64,000 bases of DNA, from contig NC_135500.1 in NCBI RefSeq assembly GCF_052857255.1, positions 48,696,272 through 48,760,271 on the forward strand, given 5' to 3'. This document shows positions 21,224-32,940 of this stretch, one piece after another (within the stretch, counting starts at the first letter, position 1; every line of letters begins with the position of its first letter). The notes below the pieces were generated by a model. It was not told the DNA's origin. It worked only from the letters and a program-made list of their open reading frames with translations, and made no database searches. The stretch is from Amblyomma americanum (lineage: Eukaryota > Arthropoda > Arachnida > Ixodida > Ixodidae). Both the position numbers and the translations under genes were made by a program.

Positions 21224-22500
21224 TTCAAGGATGCCGAGGACTGGCTGGACCACTATGAACGGGTAGCGACCTTCAACTGCTGGGACGACGCGACCAAGAT
21301 GCGTAACGTGTATTTCAGCCTTGAAGACTCTATCCGCACGTGGTTCGAGAACCCTGAGGCTACCTTGCCTACGTGGCCCGACTTCCGACGTCAGCTCCTG
21401 ACCACGTACGCCAGCAGCGAGCGCCGGGAGAGCGCGGAGCGTGCCCTGACCTCTCGAATTCAACTTCCAAATGAGGGTGTTGCAATGTACGTAGAGGATA
21501 TGACACCTCTTTGCCATCGCGCCGATCCAGCCATGAGTGAAGAAAAAAGCTGTGCGGCGTAAAAGACCAGCTCTTTTCCGGCCTCGTACGGAACCCGTCC
21601 AACACCGTCGCGGAGCTTCTGGCCGACGCCGTGCACATGGAGCAATTGTTGCAGCAGAGGTCCAATCAGTACGCCCGGCAACTGCGTCTAGTGCCGACGC
21701 TGTCCACATTGGGTCGGTTCGACCATGATCCCGGGATGAATCCGAGCTCCTTTCGCGGACTCATCTGTTCCGTGTTCCGCGAGGAGCTGTAGCACATTCA
21801 AGGAACATTTGCCCCTCTTATCTATTTCCTTACCAGCGACATCCCCGAGGAAGTTCAGCAGGCACTCAGGACACAAGCTGCTGCGGTCGTACCGGCGCCG
21901 CAAACGGCTCATCCGTTCCCGCGCCGTACCCGGCCCCTGTTCAGCCAGTCACGTACGCGGATGTCGTACGCCGCCCAGCCCCATTTCCTGGGTCTTCGCC
22001 TTACGCCCCTCCAGTGGTCGCGATACACGCTGCTCAACCGCTTCCTTACTGGGCTGATCGGCGCCGGGAACCGCGGAGATTGATCTGTGGCACTCTTCGG
22101 ATCAACGCCCGCTCTGCTACCACTGTGGTGAAGCCGGCCATCTCTACCGGCGGTGCCCATATCGCGAAATGAGTCTGCGCGGATTTCCTTTGGACAGTCC
22201 CCGTCCACGACTTGGAGAGCACCCTCAGAACATCGCCGAGCATGTCGCCCGCCAGCGTAGTTGCCTGCCTCCTCCCCGCCGCCCGTCTCTCCACTGCGAG
22301 TCGCGCTCGCCTTCTCCACGCCGGTGTTCGCCTTCTGAGTCCCGTTATGCTTCAGCAAAACGTGGTTCCTCGAGCCCTCATCGGGAAAGATATCTCCGGC
22401 GACCTTTGGAGGCGAGGCCGCCGAGCACCGATACGGCGCAAAGCTTCCACCACCGCACCGATCGACTCGCCCGGCGTCGAACGCCGCATCATCACGCATG
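21224..22500 (+). pseudogene. Gag of gypsy B, frameshifted
   Basis: The frame opens with FKDAEDWLDHYERVATFNCW and continues through a capsid-like region LEDSIRTWFENPEATLPTW to 21562; a shift there leads into DQLFSGLVRNPSNTVAELLA. A CYHCGEAGHLYRRC zinc knuckle (C-x2-C-x4-H-x4-C complete) lies at 22115-22156, followed by a basic Ser/Arg-rich tail to 22501. The order matches a Ty3/gypsy gag. At least two frameshifts and a stop (near 21790) break it. Confidence 0.8.
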
Positions 22501-23333
22501 AAGGAGCTCGACCCATCCATCGGCCGCCCTATCTTTTGCCCCCTCGGAAACGAGATACTATACAAACACAGGTCAAAGAGATGCTCACGGCCGGCGTCAT
22601 CCAGCCGTCAAGCAGTCCGTGGTCGTCTCCTGTCGTCCTCGTGGAGAAGAAAGACGGAACACTGCGATTCTGCATCGACTACAGGAAATTTAACAGTGTG
22701 GCAAAGAAAGACATGTATCCGCTGCCGCGTATCGATGACTCACTCGACCGTCTTCTCCAAGCCAAGTACTTCTCTTCGGTAGACCTCAGGAGCGGTTATT
22801 GGCAGATAGAAGTCGATGAGAGGGACCGTGAGGAAACCGCTTTCATCACACTGGACGGGCTCTACGAATTTCGCGTCCTCTCATTCGGGCTCTGCTGCGC
22901 TCCGGCGACTTTCCAAGGAACGATGGACACCGTCCTCACAGGTCTGAAGTGGCAGACATGTCTTGTTTATCTTGACGATATCATTTTTTTCGCAACGTTC
23001 ACGGCACATCTGCGCCACCTCAGAACTGTCCTCGAGGCCATTCTTTCCGCGAACCTCTCCTTCAAACCGCAAAAATGTCACTTTGAGCTCACCGAACTTA
23101 ATTTTTTCGGGCACGTCATTAGTGTTGATGGAATCCGAGCTGACCCAGAGAAGCTTGCTGCCGTTGCTGCCTTTCCGGTCCCCGTTCACAAAGAAGCATT
23201 CCGACGTTTCCTGGGCCTGTGCTCCTACTATCGTCGCTTCATTAGAAACTTCGCCCAGCTTGCCAGCCCTCTGACGCTACTAACCGGGAATGATGCATCA
23301 TTTTCTGGGGCAACCAACAGCAAACTGCCTTAG
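22450..23333 (+). pseudogene. Reverse transcriptase of gypsy B
   Basis: The open frame 22212-23333 contains a typical gypsy RT from RRIITHEGARPIHRPPY on: [34 protein letters not shown] (Asp191 of the frame), FGLCCAPATFQ and YLDD (253-256), then GHVISVDGIRADPEKLAAV and the FRRFLGLCSYYRRFIRNF connection. All polymerase aspartates are present. The upstream 80 codons are a shifted reading of the gag tail, so the natural start is not here. The frame stops at 23331-23333 before RNase H. Confidence 0.9.
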
Positions 23334-23384
23334 GCGAATTACGACGCCGACTCCAATCGCCGCCAATCCTAGCACATTTCGACG

Positions 23385-23820
23385 AAAATGCCGACACGTA
23401 GGCACATACGGATGCGAGCAACGTCGGTCTTGGCGCCGTTCTCGTTCAGCGGGAAGACGGTGTAGACAAATTAATTGCCTACGCCAGCCGCGCACTGTCG
23501 CGCACTGAGGTGAACTACTCTACCACCGAAAAAGAATGTTTGGCGGTAGTCTGGGCAGCAGCTAAGTTCCGCCCATACCTGTATGGCAAACCTTTTTGCG
23601 TCGTCACCGACCACCACTCGCTGTGCTGGCTGAAAAATTTAAAGGACCCTTGCGGCCGCCTCGCACGTTAGGCATTACGCCTGCGGGAATTCGATTTCAC
23701 CGTAAGTTTGACCGGAAACACACCGACGCTTATAGCCTGTCACGCGCTCCCGTCGAACTTCCTCTACAAGACACCATCGACGACGATAGCTTCCTTGGAG
23801 CGATCAGCACGTCTTAGCTC
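23385..23820 (+). pseudogene. RNase H of gypsy B
   Basis: The segments [39 protein letters not shown] and [19 protein letters not shown] give the three acidic motifs of a gypsy RNase H in order, then LREFDFTV...RKHTDAYSLSR, the usual tail. A TAG lies just before the first motif (about 23398), and a second stop (TAG, about 23668) interrupts the tail. Confidence 0.8.
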
Positions 23821-23899
23821 GTTTCCAGGCAGCGTGCCGACGCCGAGCTGCGTCTGCTCATAGAACATCTCGAAACTGAGCACCCTGATATACCACGGT

Positions 23900-24990
23900 A
23901 CCTGGCTCGTGGGCTATCATCGTTCTGCCTCCGGTGCGGGGTGCTTTATAAAAAGAACTTTACTTCAAGTCCGACAACTTACCTGCTTGTCATACCGTCT
24001 GATTTACGGGATTAAGTTCTCCTTGCCTGCCATGATGAACCGCCTTCCGGCCACCTTGGTGTTACACGCACCTTGTCCCGAATCCGGCAAAACTATTGCT
24101 GGCCCCAGCTGACTTTAAGCGTCAAGCGTTGTGTCCGGACATGCCGGCAGTGCCAGCAGCGGAAAAAACCGGCGCTCAAGCATCCCGGACTGCTTCAGTG
24201 CATTGAGCCGCCATAAATACCATTCTACAAAGCCGGCATGGGCCTTCTGGGGCCATTCTCTCTCTCGTCGACTGGCCACAAGTGGATCGCAGTCGCCACA
24301 GACTACTTGACCCGTTACGCTGAAACGAATTCCCTTACGCGAGGTACTGCCGCCGAAGTTGCCCACTTTATGCACGACATCGTGCTTAGACACTGCTCCC
24401 CATCGACCATCATTACTGACCGAGGCAAGGCGTTTACAGCCCGGCTCTTGCGTGACGTCTTAACGCTTAGCCATACAGCTGATCGACAAACAGCGTATCA
24501 TCCCCAAACCAGTGGTCTTACGGAACGGCTGAACAAAACATTACCGGACATGATCTCGATGTACTTTCACGTTGAGCATAAAACGTGGGATGAGATCTTG
24601 CCGTACGTCACCTTCGCATATAATACAGCGACGCAGGAAACCACACAGTTTACCCTGTTCCGTCTCGTCTATGGCAGAGAGGTTCGCATGATGTTGGACG
24701 CGATGCTCCCATACGGCGATGAGGTAACCCCTGAAGCAGGCCACTTCGTGGAACAAGCAGAGCAAGCCCGTCAGCTTGCCCGCTTGCACATTAAGGATCA
24801 GCAATCCATCGATGCTCGACACTATGACCTTCGGCACAGGGACGTGCACTATGAGCCGGGTGACCAGGCATGGGTGTGGACACCCGTGTGCCGCAAGGGG
24901 CGCCGCCTGAACAGCGTCAACTACGAATTGTTCCCTATGGAACTGTGGTCGCCGGCTGTCAGCGCCAACGGCCTGAAGTCGTCCATGTAG
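23900..24990 (+). pseudogene. Integrase of gypsy B
   Basis: The N-terminal H-H-C-C zinc region is readable across one frameshift (ACHDEPPSGHLGVTRTL, about 24027, and CVRTCRQCQQ, about 24130). The core is a 250-codon open frame from 24238: WIAVATDYLTRYAE with the first Asp, STIITDRGKAFTA with the second, and AYHPQTSGLTERLNKT with the Glu, so the D-D-E set is complete. It continues through YNTATQETTQFTLFRLVYGR to an EPGDQAWVWTP segment that begins the C-terminal domain. The normal product would insert the element cDNA. Confidence 0.85.
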
Positions 24991-25206
24991 TGCGCCTAAA
25001 ACTGTACTTTTCGCGTGACTGAGCGCTGTGTGCACGCTGCGTTTCGTACCTTTATCTCCTTACCCCACGTGCGAACTTGACTCTCCTCAGCTCTCAACTA
25101 GCGCCAGATGTATAGTTCACCTCACCCCTATTTTTGTTTTTTCCTTCTCTCCCTGTGCATAACCCATTCCACATCGAGACGATGTTTGATTTCGCGGGGG
25201 GAATAA

Positions 25207-25377
25207 TGCCACGTGCCTAACGCGCCGCGCGGCCTCCACGCTTAGTCGAGACGACGGCGAAGCGTTGGTTGGCTCTCGAGGCGCTCTGGCTCTGTGACCT
25301 GGACCGTGCCTCTCTAAAAAGCTCTCAGTCTTGAGTTCTCCCCGACGCCTACGTGCACGGCTCCTCAGGTCGTGACA
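25207..25377 (+). repeat. 3' LTR of gypsy B
   Basis: Starts TGCCACGTGCC after a purine tract (GCGGGGGGAATAA, about 25193-25206) and ends CTCAGGTCGTGACA, followed by the ATAT duplication. It differs from the 5' LTR by roughly one base in ten plus small indels, so the insertion is not recent. Confidence 0.85.
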
Positions 25378-25381
25378 ATAT

Positions 25382-28330
25382 AAAAGAAAACAAGAAGGGA
25401 TGAAACAATTCAGGGAAAAAACTTAAACCAGATAATACACGTAGAAATGCATAAATGAGCTAAGAGCAATATGCTTGGAAGGGGAAGCTACGTATGAAAA
25501 CAGGACTGCTCAAAGTTGAACGTTATAGACATCAAATATAAACGAAGAGAGAGAGATCTCGACTGTATCAAGGTGAGGACAAAGAGGATTAAACACTTTT
25601 GCATTCTGTTTAGACCGGAGAGGGATTTTAGGAACGCACAAACTTGGAACTGTCTGAAATCCCTTATGCTCTTTCGTGGTACACGCAAAAGGATGCACGC
25701 TGGAAGCTGAGGGCATAGAATGTGACCACAAAGAAGTTTTTACAAGAAAATTATATCTGCCCTCACACGACGATAGTTTATAGAAGGAAGCTGCGGTGAG
25801 TTATTCCGTCTGGAGCGAGAGTTGTGCTATAAAACCGATTTTGAAATATGCGTAAAAACTTTAGCTGAACTGTGTCGTTTGTCCCAGTTCGATTTGCAAG
25901 TGCCACTCCAAACAACAGATGCATACTCCAAAAGCGGCAAGCATATGGACAGGTACAGTTTTATGAAAGGAAGTGGGGCTCGGAACTGTCTAGAAAGCCT
26001 GCAGATGAAACCGAGTGTACGCATAGCCCTTAGAGCAATGCGTTTAGTATGAAAGAAGCTGAGGCTACGGTCGAAAAGTACGCCGAGGTCATTAATTTCT
26101 TCAACCCTAGACAACAGCATACCATTCACAGAATAACAGTAGAGAAGGCTGTGTGTTTTACGCGTAGATGAGACAACTTTGCTTTTCGAATTATTGAGTC
26201 AGCCCGTTCTTCAAGCACCAGTTAGAGAATGCGGATATGTCCGATTGCAATGACGAGCGGTCTTGAAAAGAATGTATTACCTTGAATATTTTATATCGTC
26301 AGCATAAATGAGAAAGGAGGAAGGAGTCTTTGACCACGAAGGAAACGTCATTATTAAAAATATAGAAGAGAAGGGGGCCTAATACAGAGCCCTGAGGAAC
26401 TCCGCTGGTTGCAGTATAAACAAAATGGGGTCTGTCCATTGACACTGACAAAGCAGGAGCGATCAAGAATATAGTTGCGCAGGAGGGCTACAATTGAAAC
26501 GTCGATGCCGGAGGGCAGAAGCTTTTGAAGGAGTAATGAGTGAGCAACAACGTCGAAATCTTTGCTCAAATAACACTACACAGCGTCTACCTGATCCTTC
26601 TGAAGGACTTCAATTGAAGTACACGCCATAAAAGTTACAACGTTAATTGTAGTAGAACTACCCGTTACGAAGCCATGCTAATTAGGTGTGGTGACATGTT
26701 TTACATGTTTTATGTGGAAGGAAATTACTTTAAAGTACATTGTGGAAAGCTAATTCAAGAAGCTTTGAGATTGCACAATTGCAGATTGCGAGAAATGCAG
26801 ATTGCAGATTGCGAGAAATGGTGTGGTAGTTCGAAACATCAGATTTGCTTCCCGATTTCAAGAAAAGAAAAACACGTGCCGTTTTCCGCACGTGGGGAAG
26901 GGCAGAATTTTTCAAACGGCTATTAAATGTTGTGGTTAAAACGGGGATGGAGATAGTACTGAAGGATTTTATTATTTCGGCTGGAGTGCCATAAGGTCCA
27001 GGGGACAAAAGTGGTTTCAAACGCTTAAGGCCCTCACTTATCAACTTCTCGTCACAAAGGACGGCATTAGGGGCATGAGCTGGAAGGCATACGGAATCGA
27101 AATGTGGAGATTTGTACACGGAGGAAAAGCGTTGAGCAAAACTGTCAGCAACATTCCGAATTTCATTCCCGTCAGAGTAAACTAAGTGAACGCCTAACAG
27201 ATATTCGAACGCTTGCGGACTTATCGCCAGAACTCAGTAGGATGATTAGAGGCGCTATTCTCCAAAGATTCAATATAGGAGTCATGGTCCCGCTTGTACA
27301 GGCGTTCATTCATCTCCCCATGTATATCAAGACCAGGGCCCGCTGATTAAGTTTTAGCGCTGTGCTAAGTTCCATGGAAAACCAGAACGGAAACTTGCTG
27401 GGTGTGGGAGTGTGCAGAGGTATGTACTCGTGCATACCATTATTAACTATTTCAGTGAAGGGACTGACCTCTTCGTCAACTTCACTGATTTCATTTAAAA
27501 AGGACCAGTTGACAGTAGGCAGGAAACCGAAGAGACCAACATAGTCGCCAAATGCACAGGCGAAAACGAAGAATTTTCTCCCACAATCTGAATTAGCAGA
27601 AGTTGGGGCGGAAAGAGAAGTCGTTATTACAAGTGGAGGATAAAATTATCTCCGCGAGTCAGTGATATGTCAGAGGTCGAGATTCCAACACTTTCAAAAT
27701 CTGATAAACAAGCGTCAAGAACATTACTGCAACAGTTTTCAATTAAATTGCGCTGCTGCAAAGAGTTAAAAGTTATGATATCTAATGGCAGGTTGCACTT
27801 ACTACATAATGATTGTTGTCAGAATATGTAATTGTTCCAGTTAAGACCTGGAGTATTAAAATGTCTTAAAATGTGTAGTTTATGTCTTCTAATAGAAGTG
27901 GTAACATATTCGATAGAGTCGAGTACAACAACACAGGCTAGATGGGCAGATTAGAGGAAATGTAGAAAGCTGCCAATAAAAGATTTTGATGTCGAGTTAA
28001 AGTGAGCACTAAAAAGACAGATTCTTCGATGGTTTCCAGGTAGGAACGTCGAACACACTGCACGGAACTGTCAATAGCAATGAGCACTCCCCCTCCTTTT
28101 TGTGCTTATTCATGACGGTAGCTTTGCTGATTCATGGTGGTGTTGATTCATGGCGGTAGCTTTGAAGATCGAAATAATTACTAGGAAAGAAGTCACCTGA
28201 GTTGACTTCGGTAGACAGCCGGGATTCAGTAATTGCAACAGCGGACTAACAAGAGGCTCATCTACTAGAAAAAAATTCAGTTCTCTTAGTCCGAACAACT
28301 CAAGCATTTTGATAGTAGCAGTCCAGGTTA
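25382..28330 (-). pseudogene. CR1/Jockey-type LINE ORF2, decayed
   Basis: From right to left on the minus strand: VAITESRLSTEVNSGDFFP (about 28240, endonuclease Glu motif), a TPGLNWNNYIF remnant after FN (GDFN-type motif, about 27850), CDEKLISEGLKRLKPLLSPG (about 27050, start of RT), FLFLKSGSKSDVSNYHTIS (about 26870), SKDFDVVAHSLLLQKLLPSG (about 26560, motif A region), then GVLFDRSLSF and FICRLSRQFRAPLPFIKLYL (about 26060-25920, after the thumb). Pieces sit in different frames with many stops; the YxDD motif is not readable. The 3' UTR continues past 25382 into 20288-20787. There is no RNase H, in keeping with CR1 or Jockey rather than I. Confidence 0.75.
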
Positions 28331-28900
28331 GGGGTGACTGCGCTCAGCCGTCAGCTCGGAAGGATTCAACATACCACCGTGTATATTTCCACGAAAAGCC
28401 TTGAATATGCACCCCGTTGGCCACATCGATGGCTTAACAAGCTGATCGTAAGATTCCCCACCGACTGTGAGGTCGAAGGACGAGTATGCGTTATACCTAG
28501 CTTTCAATTGTCGGTAGGAAAGGGGGTGATATTCACGGACTTGAGGTGGTTAGTCAGTTCAACCGGCGTTGTTTCAGGGCACAGCTTATATAGAGACGAA
28601 AATAGCCTTCGGCCGCTTCTGAGGTCTGGCAAAGTTGAGGGCGGATGAGCTCGCCGACCCAGTCAAGGCTGGGCTTCGGTACTTCTTCGGTGCATCAGGC
28701 GAGTTGCACATAAGTGGGGGAACAGAGACAGAAGTTGGGGTGGCAGTCGAATCCACGGTTGCCATCCCACAGTGAAGGGCAGCAGAGCGGCTCCTGGGTG
28801 ACTGGACCACACGGGTAGGATTGCTTACTGACAGGGACTGGACAAAAGGTAGCTCACGCTGCGATGAAGCCGTTCGTTGTACATGTCCTAATAATAATAA
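28331..28900. other. Unassigned; possible LINE ORF1 end and gypsy A flank
   Basis: The minus strand near 28420-28340 reads WPTGCIFKAFRGN, which resembles the end of a LINE ORF1, followed by a stop; this would fit upstream of the ORF2 at 28330 but is weak. From 28600 to 28900 I see no motif. The flank of the gypsy A LTR is an ATAATAATAATAA run at about 28890-28900. Confidence 0.35.
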
Positions 28901-29191
28901 TGTAATAAGAACACAGCACACTACTAATACAGCACACACAGCACACCACAGCACACCACAGTAATAAGAGCACAGCACAGTAATAAGCACAGCGTCACGA
29001 ACAACCAGCGGAACCGTCCAGGCACAGATCAGAGACCGCGTTCAGTCCAGAGCATGCACGAGTGACCGAGCGTTCGGCGCTCGAGCTTCGGAGTGTTCGG
29101 CGCTCAAGCTTCGCAGTGTTCGGCGCTTCGCGTCGTCTTCTTCGTTGAGCGCCAGCGTCTGAAGATTTTGAAGCCCGTGTCCAGTCTTACA
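28901..29191 (-). repeat. 3' LTR of gypsy A
   Basis: On the minus strand it begins TGTAAGACTGGACACGGGC directly after a purine tract (CGCCCGGGGGAAAT) and ends GTTCTTATTACA. It contains runs of GTGTGCTGT repeats near the end. Its last 130 bases match 43783-43919. Confidence 0.8.
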
Positions 29192-30526
29192 ATTTCCCCC
29201 GGGCGAAAGGCCGCCATCCTGGCGGCATAGGGTGATGTGACGACGGCGAATCGTAGTAAGGTTTGAGGCGGGTCGTGTGGACAATTTCGCGGCCTCGGCG
29301 GCGATGATCAGGGGTGGCGTAAGGGGTTCGATGAGGTAATTGACGGGGGATGTCTGCTGAAGGATACGGTAGGGTCCCTGGTATTTGTTAACAAGTTTGG
29401 AGGAAAGGCCAGGATCAGAGGTGGGTACCCAGAGCCAGACCAAAGAGTCAGGAAGGTAAGCGGGAGAAAGTGCAGAGGGATCACGGGTGCTTTTCTGCTG
29501 CTGCTGGGCGTGAGAAGTGAAGGACTGGGCAAGCTGTCAGCATGCTTCGGCATAAGTTGCGGCTTGAGAAAGAGCTGTAAATTCGGGAGCATCAGGGCAG
29601 TAAGGTAGAATGGTGTCCATTGTGCAAGAAGGCTCACGGCCGTACAGGAGAAAGTACGGCGAGAATCCGGTGGTGGCTTGAGCAGCGGAGTTATAAGCGT
29701 ATGTGACAAAAGGTAGAACGTGGTCCCAGTTACAATGGTCGGAAGCAACATACATGGCCAGCATGTTGACGAGGGTGCGATTAAAACACTCAACCATGCC
29801 ATTTGTCTGGGGATGGTAGGCGGAGCTGGTGCGGTGAACAACGTTGCATTCCTGAAGGAGAGCTTCAACAACTTCTGAGAGGAAGGCCGGACCTCTATCA
29901 CTGAGCAGCTCTTTGAGCGCACCATGGCGAAGAATGATGCGATGGAGAATGAAGGATGCAACGTCGTGGGCTGTAGCTGATGGTAAAGGCGATGTTTCAG
30001 CGTAACGTGTCAGGTGGCCGATGGCAACGATGATCCAGCGGTTCCCGGTTGATGTGCTGAGAAGAGGGCCATAGAGGTCGATGCCAACACGCTCGAAGGG
30101 CTGTACTGGGCAAGGCAGCGGCTGCATAGGAGCGGCGAGTCGGCGAGGTGGATGTTTTCGTCGCTGGCATGTGGTGCAGGACTGAACGAACTGGCGGACG
30201 TAACGGGCCATCCCACGCCAGTAGTACCGCTGTCGTAGACGGGTGAAAGTCTTCAAGAATCCGGCATGGGCAGACTGGGGATCATCGTGATTGGAAGAGC
30301 AAATGAAGGAGCGCAGATGTGTGGGAATGACGAAAAGCCACTTGCGACCATCCGTGAGATAGTTGCGGCGGTAAAGGAGCTCGTCTCGGATGGCGAAATT
30401 GTGGGACTGACGGCGGAGAGCACGGGAAGGAGGTCGAGACGATTGGCCCGATAGGAGATCAAAAAGGCAAGTGATCCACGGGTCCTTGCGTTGCTCGGAA
30501 GCTATATCAGCGAACTCAAACTTCAA
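29192..30526 (-). pseudogene. Integrase of gypsy A
   Basis: The zinc region shows H-x-H with LLYRRNYLTDGRKWLFV before and CTTCQRRKHPPRR after. In the core the first catalytic position reads VAIGHLTRYAE, a Gly codon (complement 30017-30019, GGC) where the family has Asp; the second (LSDRGPAFLS) and the Glu (NGMVECFNRT) remain. An in-frame TGA (complement 29537-29539) where CGA Arg is expected splits off the C-terminal domain, which continues in the same frame with VWLWVP and LSSKLVNKYQGPYRIL (29042-29443). This frame also joins the RT-RNase H frame upstream through one TGA. So the enzyme is inactive on two counts though the frame is otherwise open. Confidence 0.85.
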
Positions 30527-30667
30527 AGAAGGCAGGGCGGATATGCAAGGCGCTGCCTCAGATGGTACAGGGGAACGTGAGAGGGCATCAGCATCGGCAT
30601 GTTTGCGGCCGGAACGATAGATAAAGCGAATGTCGTACTCTTCGAGTCGCAGAGGCCATCGCGCCAG

Positions 30668-32187
30668 TCAACCAGAGGGATCTTTCAAAGAGGACAGCCA
30701 GCAGAGAGCGTGGTGATCGGTGACAACGTCAAAAGTGCGCCCGTACAGGTAGGGGCGAAATTTGACGATCGCCCAAAGGATTGCTAAACACTGCTTCTCG
30801 GTGACAGAATATTTGGTTTCAGCTTTTGTGAGTGTCCGGCTAGCGCAAGCGACAACGTATTCGTCCAAGCCTTGCTTGCGTTGAGCGAGTACTGCACTGA
30901 GGCCGACGCCGCTGGCATTGGTGTGGAGTTCCGTCGGAGAACGAGGGTCGAAGTGACGCAGAATTGGTGGAGTGGTGAGGAGGCAACGGAGTGTCGTAAA
31001 CGCTTCATCACAGGCTGGTGACCAGGCCGAAAGGTCGTGGCTGGAAAGGAGCTTGTGCAGGGGGTCGACGATAGTGGCAAAATTGCGGACAAAGCGGCGG
31101 AAGTGTGAGCAGAGGCCCACGAAGCTGCGGAGGTCTTTTACAGAAGGGGGCTTTGGAAATTCGGCCACAGCTCGCAACTTGGCCGGGTCCGGGAGAACGC
31201 CATCCTTCGACACGACATGTCCGAGAGTGGTGAGCGGCCGAGCTCCGAAGCAGCACTTTTTCAAATTAAGTTGGAGGCCAGCGTCGGCCAGGCAGCGAAG
31301 AACAGTCTCGAGGCGCTGTAGGTGAGACGGAAAGTCCGGGGAAAAGATTACAACGTCGCCTAGATAACAAAGGCATTTGTGCCATTTCAGCCCTCGTAGT
31401 ATGTTGTCCATCATGCGCTCGAATGTGGCGGCTGAAAAGCAGAGGCCGAAGGGCATGACATTAAATTCATAGAGCCCGTCGGGTGTGACGAATGCAGTTT
31501 TTGGGTGATCGGCCTCCACCATCGGCACCTGCCAGTAACCGGAGCGCAAGTCCAATGAAGAAAAGAACTCGGAGCTCTGCAGGGAGTCAAGGGCATCTTC
31601 GATACGGGGGAGAGGGTAAACGTCCTTGTGTGTAATCTTATTCAGACGACGGTAGTCCACGCAGAAACGGATGGAACCGTCTTTATTCTTGACCAGAACA
31701 ACTGGCAATGCCCACGGACTGTGCGACGGTTGTATCACGTGACGGTGGAGCATGTCGGTTACCTGGGCGTCAATGATGCTGCGCTGAGCGGCTGACACGC
31801 GGTACGGACGTTTGCGCAAAGGGGCATGAGTTTTAGTGTCAACACAGTGGGTAACAGTGGTGGTGCGGCCCAAGGAAGGTTGCTGGTAGTCAAATGAAGC
31901 TTGAAAACGCTGCACAATGGCGACAAGCTGGTCTCGTTGAGTAGACGTCAGGGCGGCGTTGACGGAACGGTGAAAAATATCTGCAGACGACTGATTCATG
32001 ATGGGAACAGGCGTAATGGCGCTGACGTGAAGGCCGGTCGCGCTATCGACGAGGGGGTATGCGGAGGCGGGATCGAGAACGGCAACGCTACCAAGCGATT
32101 GGCTACGGAGTAAAGTGGTAGGGCAGGAGAACGGGTTGGCCACATAAATAGCGCTGGAGCCACGAACAATTGTCAGCACAGCATGAG
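30668..32187 (-). pseudogene. Reverse transcriptase-RNase H of gypsy A
   Basis: A 500-codon frame, open to a TGA at complement 30668-30670 (expected Arg CGA). It carries [34 protein letters not shown] (first RT Asp), [11 protein letters not shown], then CYLGDVVIF where the family has YLDD: the Asp is Gly (complement 31358-31360, GGC). RNase H starts [14 protein letters not shown] with Asn (complement 30917-30919, AAT) for the first Asp; [14 protein letters not shown] keeps a later Asp. The first eight codons of the open frame beyond 32187 come from the inserted LTR, not from this element. Downstream it runs in frame into integrase. Confidence 0.88.
32183..32187. repeat. Target-site duplication ATGAG (left copy)
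   Basis: ATGAG directly precedes the LTR end TGTCATGG at 32188. The same five bases follow the other LTR end at 36515-36519. Confidence 0.85.
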
Positions 32188-32940
32188 TGTCATGGATCTC
32201 TCCGGAGAACACTCGGACTGAAAGAATAGACTAGGCGACGGGTGTACCCACACAAACGCACAGTTAATACACCCTACATGACACGCACACTAAAACACAA
32301 AACTAACAAAACTAACAAAACACACAAAGGCTATAAATAAAGACGACCCGGGCACACTGCTACCTGTCGCGTCGGCGTTAGCCGTTCTTGGGCTGGCGTT
32401 GCTGGCGGCGTTCGACGTGCTTGGGCTGGCGTCGATGGCGGCGTCGCTGGCTGTGTCGTACAAGCTCCCGGTCCAAGCACCCGTGGAGGTGTTGCTGGTG
32501 TTGTTGGCGTTGTGGCACCACCCGGATGGGTGGCAACAGCGCTGGAAACCCCCCGGCCGTAGCAGGTGGTAGTGTCTTCTGTTGACTCCACGGAACGGGC
32601 TAAGGCACGGCAGGAAGTCCACGATGCGATGTCGTAGAACGCGAGCTCACCGGAGCAGTAACCGTCGTCGCTCTCTTCCAGCCGATGTGTCCCTGACCTG
32701 CCGGAGCATCCGCTTCTCTGCTGTTCCCCCCACAGTGCCTCGCTCTCACTCGCCTTTTTATAGCCTCGGTGTTAGTCCACGTAAGCCTTGTCATCGTCAT
32801 CTTCTCTTCTCCACCAATCATCTCTCTCCACCTTATCGAATGCTTTTTCTTGCTTTTCTTTATTCTTCGATTAATCCCCGTCGTCTTCTTCACACCTCTT
32901 TCCTTTACAATTTAATTTAGGCTCCTTAATCTATGTGACA
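32188..32940 (-). repeat. 3' LTR of the gag-protease-integrase element
   Basis: On the minus strand starts TGTCACATAGATTAAGGAGCC after a purine tract (GAGAGAGGGGGCCCT, about 32941-32955) and ends GAGATCCATGACA. It has one copy of the 38-bp unit that is doubled in the 5' LTR, and lacks about 80 bases of the central GTC/GCC-rich block, making it 753 rather than 865 bases. Confidence 0.85.
32754..32762 (-). promoter_or_regulatory. TATA box in 3' LTR
   Basis: TATAAAAAG on the minus strand at the place equivalent to the TATA boxes of the two related LTRs. Confidence 0.5.

Larger units (their letters stand above)
20788..25377 (+). mobile_element. Gypsy LTR retrotransposon B, LTR to LTR
   Basis: Two direct repeats of about 170 bases (20788-20962 and 25207-25377) frame a gag-RT-RNase H-integrase region of 4.6 kb. 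The left LTR begins TGTGACG and the right ends CGTGACA, and ATAT is duplicated directly outside both ends (20784-20787, 25378-25381), as expected for a 4-base target duplication of a Ty3/gypsy element. It lies in the 3' UTR of a minus-strand LINE. The coding parts are in sense order but broken by frameshifts and stops, and no protease is found between gag and RT. Confidence 0.9.

Noticed and set aside
28586..28990. Minus frame of 134 codons with Cys/Val-rich start, possible membrane protein
   Set aside because: Its start is the GTGCTGT repeat inside the gypsy A LTR; the same text appears at 43571-43906 in the other LTR.
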